A stretch of DNA of 64,000 nt from Bacteroidota bacterium. Its GTDB lineage: Bacteria > Bacteroidota > Bacteroidia > Chitinophagales > Chitinophagaceae. This document shows positions 42,372 to 51,045 of the stretch, piece by piece (position 1 is the stretch's first letter; every line of letters begins with the position of its first letter). The notes under the pieces are model-generated. The model was not told the origin of the DNA and searched no databases. It saw only the letters and a list, made by a program, of their open reading frames with translations. Made by a program: the position numbers and the translations under genes. The stretch covers positions 1,080,717 to 1,144,716 of the forward strand of contig JAFDXL010000009.1 in the NCBI GenBank assembly GCA_018267955.1. Direction: 5' to 3'.

Positions 42372-42710
42372 ATGGATGCTCAGAAAGTTGACATGTACAT
42401 TATGTCAAACAGCAAAAACTTTGAAGGCTATCAAATTGTAGCATTGCGAGATATGCTCATTAATGCCGATGATTCCAAATTCTTAACACTGCAATCAGTA
42501 CCGTTAAAAGACCCAACTATCATGCTGATTGTATCTTTATTAGCAGGTGGTTTAGGTGTGGACCGGTTTATGCTTGGAGAAACCGGGCTAGGTCTAGCGA
42601 AATTATTTACCTGCGGAGGCCTTGGCATCTGGACGATCGTGGATTGGTTTCTTGTGATGGGCCGCACGCGGGAATTGAACATGCAAAACGTTCAAATGGC
42701 TCTTTTGTAA
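42372..42710 (+). CDS. TM2-domain membrane protein
   Basis: About 112 residues from ATG 42372; the frame opens earlier at 42315, but those residues are not typical. After a polar 60-residue N-terminus a TM2 domain follows: DPTIMLIVSLLAGGLGVDRFMLGETGLGLAKLFTCGGLGIWTIVDWFLV. The DRF in the loop between the two helices is the signature. Its stop and the next start share one base (TAATG), so the genes are translationally coupled. The role of bacterial TM2 proteins is not established. Confidence 0.85.
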   Translation: MDAQKVDMYIMSNSKNFEGYQIVALRDMLINADDSKFLTLQSVPLKDPTIMLIVSLLAGGLGVDRFMLGETGLGLAKLFTCGGLGIWTIVDWFLVMGRTRELNMQNVQMALL

Positions 42711-43132
42711 TGTATATGGCATATACTACCAGTATAAAACGATTTTATGGCTGGTGGTTTGTTTTTCTACTTGCCGGGTGGTTGTGGCTAACTGTTTCAG
42801 TTATTAATAATGTACAGCATTTAAACGTCTGCATTCTGAAAACTGTTACAGGTGTACCCTGCCCTGCCTGCGGCACTACCAGGTCTGTACAAGCAATTAC
42901 CAAAGCGAACTGGAAAGAAGCTTTTTTTATCAATCCATTTGGATACCTGGCACTAGCAGCCATGATAATACTACCTATATGGTTGCTTGCTGATGTAGTG
43001 ACTAAAAAGCGCAGCCTATATAGTTCTATGCATATTGTTGAAAACAAGCTTAAACAAAATAAGATACTGGCAGTCGCACTGGCCATTATCATTATCGCTA
43101 ACTGGATATGGAATATTTACAAAAACCTGTAA
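42710..43132 (+). CDS. DUF2752 membrane protein
   Basis: About 140 residues from ATG 42710 (a second ATG two codons later is also possible). Three hydrophobic segments are visible. Between the first two is CILKTVTGVPCPACGTTRS, the CPxCGxTR signature of DUF2752, a small membrane family of unknown function. NPFGYLALAAMIILPIW follows. It is coupled to the TM2 gene upstream and overlaps the DUF4870-like gene by 25 bp downstream. Confidence 0.87.
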   Translation: MYMAYTTSIKRFYGWWFVFLLAGWLWLTVSVINNVQHLNVCILKTVTGVPCPACGTTRSVQAITKANWKEAFFINPFGYLALAAMIILPIWLLADVVTKKRSLYSSMHIVENKLKQNKILAVALAIIIIANWIWNIYKNL

Positions 43133-43563
43133 ACAATCTATCTTCTTACAGCCCAAGAGAAGATGAAAAGGAAAAAGCATCGAACGGCTACCTGATGTCG
43201 GTTATAGCTGTAATGGCAGGTTTACCATTACCTATTATCAACCTGCTGGCATCCATATTATTTTTCCTGCTCAACAGAAAGGCTACATACTATGTAAAAT
43301 GGCATTGTACGCAGGCATTACTTTCCCAGGTCACTATTTTCTTTATGAATTCAGTTGCATTTGGCTGGACTGTCAAGATAATTACGGGCAATGCTCCACT
43401 GACCAACACTTACCTTGGATATTTATTTACAATAATAATTTTCAATGTAACTGAAATCATCCTGAACATTTCTGCTGCAATTGCAGTACGCAAAGGACAC
43501 CATAAAGAATGGTGGTTTTGGGGAGCCCTTACCAACCGCTTAATAAAACCCGGTAAGCAATGA
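43108..43563 (+). CDS. DUF4870-like membrane protein
   Basis: A 151-residue protein. A polar N-terminus (residues 1-28) precedes hydrophobic segments in the DUF4870 pattern: LMSVIAVMAGLPLPIINLLASILFFLL, then RKATYYVKWHCTQALLSQVTIFFM and LGYLFTIIIFNVTEIILN. The HCTQAL motif resembles the H.QAL of that family. It overlaps both neighbours (25 bp and 4 bp), so the four genes of this unit are coupled. Function unknown. Confidence 0.8.
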   Translation: MEYLQKPVNNLSSYSPREDEKEKASNGYLMSVIAVMAGLPLPIINLLASILFFLLNRKATYYVKWHCTQALLSQVTIFFMNSVAFGWTVKIITGNAPLTNTYLGYLFTIIIFNVTEIILNISAAIAVRKGHHKEWWFWGALTNRLIKPGKQ

Positions 43564-44354
43564 AAAAATTAGCCATTCAATTTATTGTGTTTGCAGGGAG
43601 CTTCTTTCTTATTTGGATGGGACTTGCCCAATTGCCATGGACTAAATGGCTTCATGCCCAAAATTTCTCTGCTAAGCGGCAAAAAGCTATGTCGGACGTA
43701 TTTATTAAAGCATATGGCTTAAAGAATCGCAGTATATCCGACGAGGAAGTAAAAACAATCATTGACACCATAAAACAAAGAATTTGCATCAGCAATAAAA
43801 TAGACACTGCTACAATACATATATACATCTACCAAAATCCCGAAATAAATGCGTACTCGCTGCCTGGTGGTAACATAATGGTGAACACTGCCTTGATAGC
43901 GCAATGTAACAACCCCGAGATGCTGGCAGGTGTCATTGCCCATGAAATAGGGCATATTGAAAGCGGCCATATCAAAAAAAGGATGGTAAAGGAAATAGCA
44001 TTATCTGTTGCAATGCTTTTTGGCGGGGATAACCTAGGGATCATCAAAACAGTTTTAAAAGAATTATCCTCAGGAAAATTTGACAGAACGCAGGAAACTG
44101 AAGCAGATACGAAGGCAGTACACTATTTGGCGACAGCGGGCGTCAACCCACTGCCAATGGCAGATTTTTTTGACAAACTGCATCGTTTGCGGGGTGATAC
44201 CCCTGAAATTATGGAATGGATAAGCACCCATCCCAACTCTATTGAACGGGCTAATCTAATACGGAAGCTATCTTCAAAACAATACTATTCTGCCATTATC
44301 AGCGATTCATCGTGGCATCGGCTACAGGCAGCCTCGATAAATATAAATCCATAA
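43560..44354 (+). CDS. M48-family membrane metallopeptidase
   Basis: A 264-residue protein. An N-terminal hydrophobic segment (AIQFIVFAGSFFLIWMGLAQL) anchors it. The zinc site is HEIGH (residues 128-132, in GVIAHEIGHIESGH) with a downstream Glu in TQETEADTKAVHYL. Upstream SLPGGNIMVNTALI is the conserved strand of this family. It is a small periplasm-facing member related to BepA/YcaL-type proteases that act on outer-membrane proteins in Proteobacteria; that role here is inference. It is the last gene of the TM2-DUF2752-DUF4870 operon, joined by a 4-bp overlap. Confidence 0.9.
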   Translation: MKKLAIQFIVFAGSFFLIWMGLAQLPWTKWLHAQNFSAKRQKAMSDVFIKAYGLKNRSISDEEVKTIIDTIKQRICISNKIDTATIHIYIYQNPEINAYSLPGGNIMVNTALIAQCNNPEMLAGVIAHEIGHIESGHIKKRMVKEIALSVAMLFGGDNLGIIKTVLKELSSGKFDRTQETEADTKAVHYLATAGVNPLPMADFFDKLHRLRGDTPEIMEWISTHPNSIERANLIRKLSSKQYYSAIISDSSWHRLQAASININP

Positions 44355-44388
44355 TATACTTTTGGTAAAATAAAATCTTATTTAGTTT

Positions 44389-44422
44389 TTTGTACTGTGA
44401 ATTGATTTTTTCCCTACCTTTG
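44389..44422 (+). promoter_or_regulatory. Promoter of the rplKAJL operon
   Basis: TTTG (44389-44392), 22 bp, then TACCTTTG (44415-44422), a perfect -7 box. Transcription would begin near 44430 and leave a leader of roughly 75 nt before rplK. No tRNA or other gene was found in 44355-44506. Confidence 0.72.
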
Positions 44423-44506
44423 CCGTCCAATTCTCATATTGCTCTTATTAAGATCGCATTTGGGAGAGTTGTTTAACGCAATTCGCTAAAACCAAAAAGT
44501 TTAAAA

Positions 44507-44950
44507 ATGGCTAAAGAAATCACTGGCTATGTAAAGCTGCAATGTAAAGGCGGCCAAGCCAATCCGGCACCACCAATCGGCCCAGCACTGGGTTCTAAGG
44601 GTGTCAACATTATGGAATTCTGCAAGCAATTCAACGCTCGCACACAAGACAAAATGGGTAAAGTACTACCCGTATTACTCACAGTTTATGCTGACAAGTC
44701 TTTTGACTTTGTTATCAAAACCCCTCCTGCCGCTGTGCAACTGATGGAGGCTGCTAAGATCCAGAAAGGTTCTAAAGAGTCTAACCGTCAGAAAGTGGGT
44801 AAGGTAACCTGGGGCCAGGTAGAAGAGATCGCTAAAGATAAAATGGCTGATCTTAACTGCTTTACACTGGATAGCGCCATGAAAATGGTTGCCGGTACAG
44901 CTCGTAGCATGGGCCTGAATGTAGAAGGAACAGCTCCCTGGGCTAATTAA
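44507..44950 (+). CDS. rplK: 50S ribosomal protein L11
   Basis: A 147-residue protein of normal length. The Pro-rich N-terminus [27 protein letters not shown] is the site that contacts translation factors and thiostrepton, and the C-terminal domain with [12 protein letters not shown] binds 23S rRNA. It is the first gene of rplK-rplA-rplJ-rplL. Upstream lie a promoter and then the M48 peptidase gene, not nusG and secE as in most bacteria. Confidence 0.98.
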   Translation: MAKEITGYVKLQCKGGQANPAPPIGPALGSKGVNIMEFCKQFNARTQDKMGKVLPVLLTVYADKSFDFVIKTPPAAVQLMEAAKIQKGSKESNRQKVGKVTWGQVEEIAKDKMADLNCFTLDSAMKMVAGTARSMGLNVEGTAPWAN

Positions 44951-44985
44951 TCCATTGGTTCACCTTACTTAAATCATTGCAAACA

Positions 44986-45678
44986 ATGGCAACACTAACT
45001 AAAAAAAGGAAAGCGGTAGACGCTAAAGTTGATAAAAACAAACAATATTCACTGGCTGATGCTGCTGCATTGGTAAAAGATATCAACTGCACTAAGTTTG
45101 ATAGCTCTGTGGATGTGCACATACGCCTGGGTGTAGACCCTAAGAAGGCAGATCAGGCTATACGCGGTACTGTATCGCTGCCACACGGCACCGGTAAAAC
45201 AAAACGCGTACTGGTACTTTGTACACCTGACAAAGAAAACGAAGCGAAAGCCGCTGGCGCTGACTTCGTAGGCCTGGACGAATTTGTTCAAAAAATTGAA
45301 GGTGGCTGGACTGATGTAGATGTAATCATAGCTACACCATCTGTAATGCCTAAAATTGGTAAACTGGGTAAAGTGTTAGGTCCACGTAACCTGATGCCAA
45401 ACCCTAAAACAGGCACAGTTACTAACGACGTAGCTACTGCTGTAAACGATGTAAAAGGCGGTAAAATAGCTTTTAAGATAGACAAAGCCGGTATCATACA
45501 TGCTTCCATCGGCCGTGTATCTTTCGATTCTAAAAAGATCGCTGAAAACGCTCAGGAATTGATCAATACCCTGATCCGTATGAAACCTGCTACTGCAAAA
45601 GGTACTTACCTGAAAGGCATTAGCATGGCTTCTACAATGAGTCCGGGTGTTGCTATTGACACAAAAAGTGTAGCGTAA
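44986..45678 (+). CDS. rplA: 50S ribosomal protein L1
   Basis: About 230 residues from ATG 44986 ([14 protein letters not shown]); an upstream start at 44977 is not needed. The two-domain L1 fold is visible, with the signature [25 protein letters not shown]1 binds the 23S L1 stalk and, in other bacteria, represses its own operon by binding its mRNA leader. It lies 35 bp after rplK. Confidence 0.97.
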   Translation: MATLTKKRKAVDAKVDKNKQYSLADAAALVKDINCTKFDSSVDVHIRLGVDPKKADQAIRGTVSLPHGTGKTKRVLVLCTPDKENEAKAAGADFVGLDEFVQKIEGGWTDVDVIIATPSVMPKIGKLGKVLGPRNLMPNPKTGTVTNDVATAVNDVKGGKIAFKIDKAGIIHASIGRVSFDSKKIAENAQELINTLIRMKPATAKGTYLKGISMASTMSPGVAIDTKSVA

Positions 45679-45723
45679 TTGACGAGAAAGAAACAAGGTC
45701 TTTAATCCTTAAAAAAAATTGTA

Positions 45724-46305
45724 ATGACACCAGCTCAAAAACAAGAAGCAATAGAAGTATTGAAAGAGAAGTTCTCTCAGTACAACAACTTTTATATAAC
45801 AGATACAGAAAGCCTTAACGCAAGCCAAACAAGCGCACTGCGCAGGCATTGCTTTGACAAGCAAGTAGAAATGACCGTGGCTAAGAATACCCTGATCAAA
45901 AAAGCACTGGAAAGCCTGGATGCTGAAAAGTACAGTGGTATTTACGAATCACTACACAATGTAACTGCATTGATGTTTAGTGAAAGCCCTAAAGAACCAG
46001 CTTTGATCATTAGTTCTTTCCGTAAGGCAAATAACAATGAAAGGCCGGTATTGAAGGCTGCCTTCATCAACGGTGATATTTTTGTGGGCAACGATCAGCT
46101 GAAAGCTCTGACGCAGATCAAAACGAAAAACGAGCTTATTGGCGAAGTTATCGGTTTGCTGCAATCTCCTGCAAAACGCGTTATCGCAGCATTGCTGCAT
46201 AATGCAGAAAAAGGTGGTGAAGCAACTGCTACAGCTCCTGAAGCATCTGCACCTGAAGCTCCGGCTGCTGACGCACCTGCTACAGATGCACCTGCAGCTG
46301 AATAA
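45724..46305 (+). CDS. rplJ: 50S ribosomal protein L10 with Ala/Pro/Glu-rich C-terminal tail
   Basis: A 193-residue protein. Residues 1-160 are a normal L10: ALRRHCFDKQVEMTVAKNTLIKKAL, then SFRKANNNERPVLKAAFINGDIF. The rRNA-binding and L7/L12-binding parts are present, with LQSPAKRVIAALLHN leading to the C-terminal helix. The last 28 residues form an Ala/Pro/Glu/Thr low-complexity tail absent from E. coli L10 (165 residues). It lies 45 bp after rplA. Confidence 0.96.
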   Translation: MTPAQKQEAIEVLKEKFSQYNNFYITDTESLNASQTSALRRHCFDKQVEMTVAKNTLIKKALESLDAEKYSGIYESLHNVTALMFSESPKEPALIISSFRKANNNERPVLKAAFINGDIFVGNDQLKALTQIKTKNELIGEVIGLLQSPAKRVIAALLHNAEKGGEATATAPEASAPEAPAADAPATDAPAAE

Positions 46306-46310
46306 TTACC

Positions 46311-46331
46311 TTGCCGGGTATAAAACGGCAA
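46311..46331 (+). promoter_or_regulatory. Small hairpin between rplJ and rplL
   Basis: TTGCCG (46311-46316) pairs with CGGCAA (46326-46331) across 9 bases, in the 92-bp rplJ-rplL gap. No T run follows, so it is more likely an RNA processing or stability element than a terminator. Confidence 0.4.
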
Positions 46332-46397
46332 ACTAACATTGGCTTCCAAGTCGTACTATAAAAAACAATTTTAAAAACAATTTAAAAAGATAATAAA

Positions 46398-46772
46398 ATG
46401 GCAGACGTAAAATCTTTAGCCGAACAATTAGTAAACCTGACAGTTAAAGAAGTACAAGAACTTGCTGATGTACTGAAAGCTGATTACGGTATTGAACCAG
46501 CAGCTGCTGCAGTAGTAGTTAGCGGTGGCGACGGTGGTGGCGCAGCTGCTGCTGAAGAAAAAACATCTTTCAACGTAGTTCTGAAAGCTGCAGGTCCTAA
46601 CAAACTGAACGTTGTTAAAGCTGTGAAAGAACTGACAGGCCTTGGTCTGAAAGAAGCAAAAGAACTGGTTGACGGTGCACCTAAGAATGTAAAAGAAGGT
46701 GTAAGCAAAGGTGAAGCTGAAGACCTGAAAGCTAAACTGACTGAAGCTGGTGCTGAAGTTGAAATAGCTTAA
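46398..46772 (+). CDS. rplL: 50S ribosomal protein L7/L12
   Basis: A 124-residue protein with the typical layout: an N-terminal dimerisation/L10-binding helix pair ([25 protein letters not shown]), an Ala/Gly hinge ([22 protein letters not shown]) and the C-terminal factor-binding domain ([40 protein letters not shown]). A strong terminator follows at once, and rpoB does not follow. Confidence 0.98.
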   Translation: MADVKSLAEQLVNLTVKEVQELADVLKADYGIEPAAAAVVVSGGDGGGAAAAEEKTSFNVVLKAAGPNKLNVVKAVKELTGLGLKEAKELVDGAPKNVKEGVSKGEAEDLKAKLTEAGAEVEIA

Positions 46773-46792
46773 TTTCAAATATTGAATTTGCG

Positions 46793-46826
46793 AAAGCAGC
46801 CCGGAATTATCCGGGCTGCTTTTTTA
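46793..46826 (+). terminator. Rho-independent terminator after rplL
   Basis: Perfect 13-bp stem AAAGCAGCCCGGA / TCCGGGCTGCTTT with loop ATTA and a T run. It closes the ribosomal operon 20 bp after rplL. Confidence 0.95.
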
Positions 46827-46960
46827 TATCCCGATGTTGACAATAGTGTGATACTAAAAATTTTACAATTGCGTTATCGTAGCATGTATTAAGGATTAAT
46901 AATAATGGGTATCTTGCCGCCCCATAACAGGCTATCATTCGTACCGGCAAAGCGCTTTTG

Positions 46961-48442
46961 ATGTATAAAAGATATATTACAGCCATAACCATCCTACTTT
47001 CCACACACCTGGGGATAGCACAGCAATTTATAGGGATGCCTAATACCGAATACACGGGTATCCAGCAAGTGCCTTATAACCCGGCTTTTATTAATAATTC
47101 GCGCAGTGGCGTAGAGGTAAACGTATTTGGCGCCAGCATTTTTGCCGCCAATAATGCTTATGGCGTTAATAGCCGAATGTTGTTTAACCCTGCAGCTGAC
47201 ACTAATGCCGTGGAGGGTAAAGATTATTTCAGGCTACGGAACAGTCAATACAAGAAAGCCTGGGTAAATGCTGATATATTAGGACCCGCAGTAAGTTTTA
47301 CCTACAAGAAAAAATATCAATTCGGGATTTATACAAGGTTTCGTACGATAGTGAACGCAGGCAAGGTTAAGGACACCTTGTTTGATGTGCTGACAAACGA
47401 AAAGAACCCCTACTATTATTTCTACACCGCGCAGTTTGACAAGACAGGCGCATCTGCCCATATGTTTGGTGAAATAGGCATTACAGCAGGGCAAATGCTG
47501 CATGACGATGAATATTATAAACTGAGCGCAGGGGTAACGGTAAAATACCTGATGGGCTTCGCTGCGATGAGCGTATATACAAAATCGCTGGGGTACAAAC
47601 GCGATAATGATTCTATAGGGTATATCAAGGGGGATCTAACAGCCTTGTACACTTATAACACAAATCCAAGTTCGATATCGGACCTGACACAACGTGCCGG
47701 CAAAGGTAGCCTGGGGCTGGACCTGGGTATGCATTATGAGTTTTATGATGACCAGGACCCCAATAAAAAAACAAACTATCGGTTTGCACTTTCCGCTGCC
47801 ATCACCGATATAGGAAGTGTGAGCTATGTAGCAGATAAAGGCAGCGCCTTGTATGATGTTAAAACAGGAGCTACAGAAGTACATGATATCTCTCTGGAAG
47901 ATCAGGATAAAGATGAGTTCACTCTGTTTACGGCAAGAAAGATCGCTGATGCCAGCCTGACCGTGAAAAAGAAATACGAGAAATTCAATATTGGCCTGCC
48001 TACCGCCTTCAGGGCTAGTGCCGACTATAATTTTGGCGAACATGTATTTTTACAGGCCAATACTTTAATAAACCTGAGGGGTAACAATGGTAAGGTGTAT
48101 CATCCCGGCTATGCCAGCTATATCAATATCACGCCAAGGTATGATCACGGAAGTGTAAAGATCGGCATGCCTATTACCTTTATTCGCTTTCGCACATTTG
48201 CCTTGGGTACGGTTTTTAACTTAGGCCCATTCTATCTTGGGTCTACAACTTCACTATCGTCTATACTGCTGGGTTCCAACATTTCCAATATAGATGTTTA
48301 TACAGGGCTTACGTTGAAGATATCTAATGCAGAAAAGAAGGCCAGAGAATTCACTTACGATTATCGTGGTTATGATGACCCAAATCGCGGGCTTAGAAAG
48401 CTAATACCGGGATTTCTAAAAAGGAGAAATTACCGATACTAA
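46961..48442 (+). CDS. Outer-membrane beta-barrel protein, DUF5723/PorP-SprF-like
   Basis: About 493 residues from ATG 46961. Signal peptide MYKRYITAITILLSTHLGIAQQ. The mature protein is made of amphipathic beta strands with aromatic edges (YQFGIYTRFRTIV; YYKLSAGVTVKYLMGF; YRFALSAAITDIGSVSY; YFNFG-type strands later). The pattern and length match DUF5723-type barrels related to PorP/SprF of the type IX secretion/gliding apparatus, but no other Por/Gld/Spr gene is nearby, so a T9SS role is not supported by context. Confidence 0.75.
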   Translation: MYKRYITAITILLSTHLGIAQQFIGMPNTEYTGIQQVPYNPAFINNSRSGVEVNVFGASIFAANNAYGVNSRMLFNPAADTNAVEGKDYFRLRNSQYKKAWVNADILGPAVSFTYKKKYQFGIYTRFRTIVNAGKVKDTLFDVLTNEKNPYYYFYTAQFDKTGASAHMFGEIGITAGQMLHDDEYYKLSAGVTVKYLMGFAAMSVYTKSLGYKRDNDSIGYIKGDLTALYTYNTNPSSISDLTQRAGKGSLGLDLGMHYEFYDDQDPNKKTNYRFALSAAITDIGSVSYVADKGSALYDVKTGATEVHDISLEDQDKDEFTLFTARKIADASLTVKKKYEKFNIGLPTAFRASADYNFGEHVFLQANTLINLRGNNGKVYHPGYASYINITPRYDHGSVKIGMPITFIRFRTFALGTVFNLGPFYLGSTTSLSSILLGSNISNIDVYTGLTLKISNAEKKAREFTYDYRGYDDPNRGLRKLIPGFLKRRNYRY

Positions 48443-48463
48443 CAATAGAAAATCAGTAAAAGA

Positions 48464-48488
48464 AAGCCCCGGAATTTTTCCGGGGCTT
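48464..48488 (+). terminator. Bidirectional hairpin terminator between convergent genes
   Basis: Perfect 11-bp stem AAGCCCCGGAA / TTCCGGGGCTT with a 3-base loop. T-rich but interrupted runs follow on either strand. It lies between the barrel gene (plus) and the lipoprotein gene (minus). Confidence 0.75.
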
Positions 48489-48502
48489 CATTATTATTAC
48501 TA

Positions 48503-49066
48503 TTATTTCTTTTCAAGATAAAAATTCATGTGATCAATGAATACAGAATCTGAAGGATCAGATGGTGGCGGATCTTCGCGGATCAATTTGCCGTTTAACT
48601 GGCCCCAAATTTTATCATCACCTTCCTTGTATATTTTCACGCTATCAGATGCCGCTACATTTGTACTCATAAATACCTTGTTACGCTTCAGCATAGTATC
48701 GTATGCCGAATAGGTGATAGAGATAACCGGATCACGAAGTACTTCGTTGGTTTTGCCTTTAAAGACATCATTGTTACCAACTATCATAATGGTTCTGAAA
48801 AACACCGAATCATTAATTACCCGGGCCCAAATAGTCCGCATATTATTTTCATCGACGGTATAATATCCTTTCAGATCATAAGTTTTGCCATCAATTTTGC
48901 CTTCCATTGTTCCAATCAGCACATTATTGGCGATTGTATTATCGAAAGGATTCATTGTAGAGGTCTGATCCTTTTTAGGATTAGCCGTATATGCACCATT
49001 ATCGCAAGAGCTAATAGCTATAGCTGAAACCGCTGCGAACAATGTGGTTGTGATGATTCTTCTCAT
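48503..49066 (-). CDS. Putative lipoprotein, unknown function
   Basis: A 187-residue protein with a lipoprotein signal ending AIAISSCDN. The mature part is a probable beta-sandwich or barrel (VLIGTMEGKIDGKTYDLKGYYTV; VISITYSAYDTML; KIWGQLNGKLIRED), a pattern seen in many small Bacteroidota lipoproteins without known function. It lies 53 bp downstream of aspS on the same strand and may be read through from it. Confidence 0.7.
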   Translation of the reverse strand: MRRIITTTLFAAVSAIAISSCDNGAYTANPKKDQTSTMNPFDNTIANNVLIGTMEGKIDGKTYDLKGYYTVDENNMRTIWARVINDSVFFRTIMIVGNNDVFKGKTNEVLRDPVISITYSAYDTMLKRNKVFMSTNVAASDSVKIYKEGDDKIWGQLNGKLIREDPPPSDPSDSVFIDHMNFYLEKK

Positions 49067-49119
49067 AGAATAAACTTACTGAGTATAAAGATAATATTCT
49101 GGTTAGAATTTCAAAATCG

Positions 49120-50892
49120 TTACCCTATTTTCTGCTCTAAAGACAGTTCATCCAGCTGTTTTTTATCCACAGCAGACGGCGCATCGAGCATTACATCCCT
49201 GCCAGCATTGTTTTTAGGGAAGGCAATGAAGTCGCGGATGGTTTCCTGGCCACCTAAAAGGGCACAAAGCCTGTCGAAACCAAAGGCTATACCACCGTGT
49301 GGCGGTGCACCATATTCAAAAGCCCCCAGCAAAAAGCCAAACTTCTCCTGAGCTTCTTCTTTATCCATACCCAGGGCTGCAAACATCTTTTCCTGCAGAT
49401 CGCGCTGGTATATACGGATGGAACCACCACCAATCTCAGTACCATTCAATACAATATCGTAAGCATTAGCCTTGATCTCGGCATACCTGCTTAGGTCGTT
49501 CATCAATGCAATATGCTCCGGCTTTGGAGAGGTAAAAGGATGGTGACGGGCTACCCACCTATTCTCTTCTTCATCATGCTCAAACAGGGGGAAATCTATT
49601 ACCCACAGTGGCTTATATACTGATGGATCGCGGAAACCGAGCCTGTTACCCATTTCCAGCCTCAATTCGCTCATTGCTTTACGGGTGCGAGTTTCCTTAC
49701 CGGCCAGTATTAATATAAGATCTCCGGTAGTGGCATTACAGAAGGATGCCAGGCTTTTCAGCTGATCTTCATTAAAGAATTTATCTACGCTGCTTTTATA
49801 AGTACCATCTGCATTACACTTTACATTCACTACCCCACTCATGCCTATTTGCGGACGTTTTACCCATTCGGTAAGTTCGTCTAACTGCTTACGTGTATAT
49901 TCCGATGCACCTGGTATACAAATGGCCAGTATTGTTTCGGCTTCAGCAAACACCTTGAAATCAACCTGATTTAATACCTCTGCATGTACCTTACCCTCTG
50001 CCTTGAGGTTCTGCAATTTCATTTCGAAACGGATATCCGGTTTGTCATTACCGTAGTTCCACATAGCATCATCCCATGTCATACGCGGGAATTGCTCCTT
50101 CATTTCCACACCCTTCACATCATAGAATACATGCTTGAAGAGGCCCTCAAAGGTTTGCAGAATATCTTCCTGCTCCACAAAGCTCATCTCGCAATCGACC
50201 TGCGTAAATTCAGGCTGCCTGTCGGCACGAAGGTCTTCATCGCGGAAGCATTTTACGATCTGGTAGTATTTATCATAACCACTTACCATCAGCAATTGCT
50301 TAAAGGTTTGCGGGCTTTGCGGAAGTGCATAAAACTGGCCTTCGTTCATGCGTGAAGGAACGATGAAGTCACGCGCACCTTCTGGTGTAGATTTTATCAG
50401 GAAAGGCGTTTCAATATCCCAGAAACCTTGTGTATCGAGGTAATTGCGTACAGCACGATTTACCTTGTAACGTAATTCGAGATTACGTTTTAATGTAGGG
50501 CGGCGCAGATCGAGATAGCGATATTTCATGCGCAGCTCATCACCGCCATCGGTATCTTCTTCTATAGTAAACGGAGGCACACTGGCGATGTTCATAATGG
50601 CAAAATCCATTACTTCGATCTCAATATCGCCGGTAGGTATTTTTGCATTCTTATTGCTACGCTCGATCACTGTACCCTTTACCTGTATCACATATTCCCT
50701 GCCAAGTGGTGTTTCGTCGAGCCTTGCATTCAGGGATTCATTGAACAACAGTTGGGTAATACCATAGCGGTCCCGCAGATCTACAAAGGTGATACTGCCA
50801 AATTTGCGAACAGTCTGAACCCAGCCGGCAAGCGTTACTTCCTTGCCCTTATCTTCTATCCTTAATGCCCCACAGGTATGTGTACGATACAT
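49120..50892 (-). CDS. aspS: Aspartyl-tRNA synthetase
   Basis: A 590-residue class IIb synthetase of bacterial type. N-terminal OB-fold anticodon domain with [26 protein letters not shown]; motif 2 region [23 protein letters not shown]; a GAD insertion domain (about 290-400); motif 3 [12 protein letters not shown] near the C-terminus. The Arg after DRQPEFTQ and [14 protein letters not shown] are conserved. It charges tRNA-Asp. The gap to the neighbouring S9 peptidase gene holds a terminator. Confidence 0.98.
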   Translation of the reverse strand: MYRTHTCGALRIEDKGKEVTLAGWVQTVRKFGSITFVDLRDRYGITQLLFNESLNARLDETPLGREYVIQVKGTVIERSNKNAKIPTGDIEIEVMDFAIMNIASVPPFTIEEDTDGGDELRMKYRYLDLRRPTLKRNLELRYKVNRAVRNYLDTQGFWDIETPFLIKSTPEGARDFIVPSRMNEGQFYALPQSPQTFKQLLMVSGYDKYYQIVKCFRDEDLRADRQPEFTQVDCEMSFVEQEDILQTFEGLFKHVFYDVKGVEMKEQFPRMTWDDAMWNYGNDKPDIRFEMKLQNLKAEGKVHAEVLNQVDFKVFAEAETILAICIPGASEYTRKQLDELTEWVKRPQIGMSGVVNVKCNADGTYKSSVDKFFNEDQLKSLASFCNATTGDLILILAGKETRTRKAMSELRLEMGNRLGFRDPSVYKPLWVIDFPLFEHDEEENRWVARHHPFTSPKPEHIALMNDLSRYAEIKANAYDIVLNGTEIGGGSIRIYQRDLQEKMFAALGMDKEEAQEKFGFLLGAFEYGAPPHGGIAFGFDRLCALLGGQETIRDFIAFPKNNAGRDVMLDAPSAVDKKQLDELSLEQKIG

Positions 50893-50989
50893 TTTAAAAT
50901 TAAAAATTCAAAAGTCAAAAATCGAAAACTATAATAATGTTGCAAGATAAGCTGAATTGTTGAGTGCTTAACAGGCGGGAACCTGCAAA

Positions 50990-51024
50990 AACTAAAAAAG
51001 GGATGAGTTTGAACCCATCCCTTT
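50990..51024 (-). terminator. Terminator of the S9 peptidase gene (minus strand)
   Basis: AAAGGGATG (50997-51005) pairs with CATCCCTTT (51016-51024), with a further GTT/AAC pair inside. On the minus strand it continues into a T run. It lies 22 bp after the peptidase stop. Confidence 0.82.
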
Positions 51025-51045
51025 AGCAATATTAAGATCAAGCTA

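Noticed and set aside
44355-44506. Possible tRNA or secE remnant before rplK
   Set aside because: No cloverleaf or open frame; only a promoter and an AT-rich leader.
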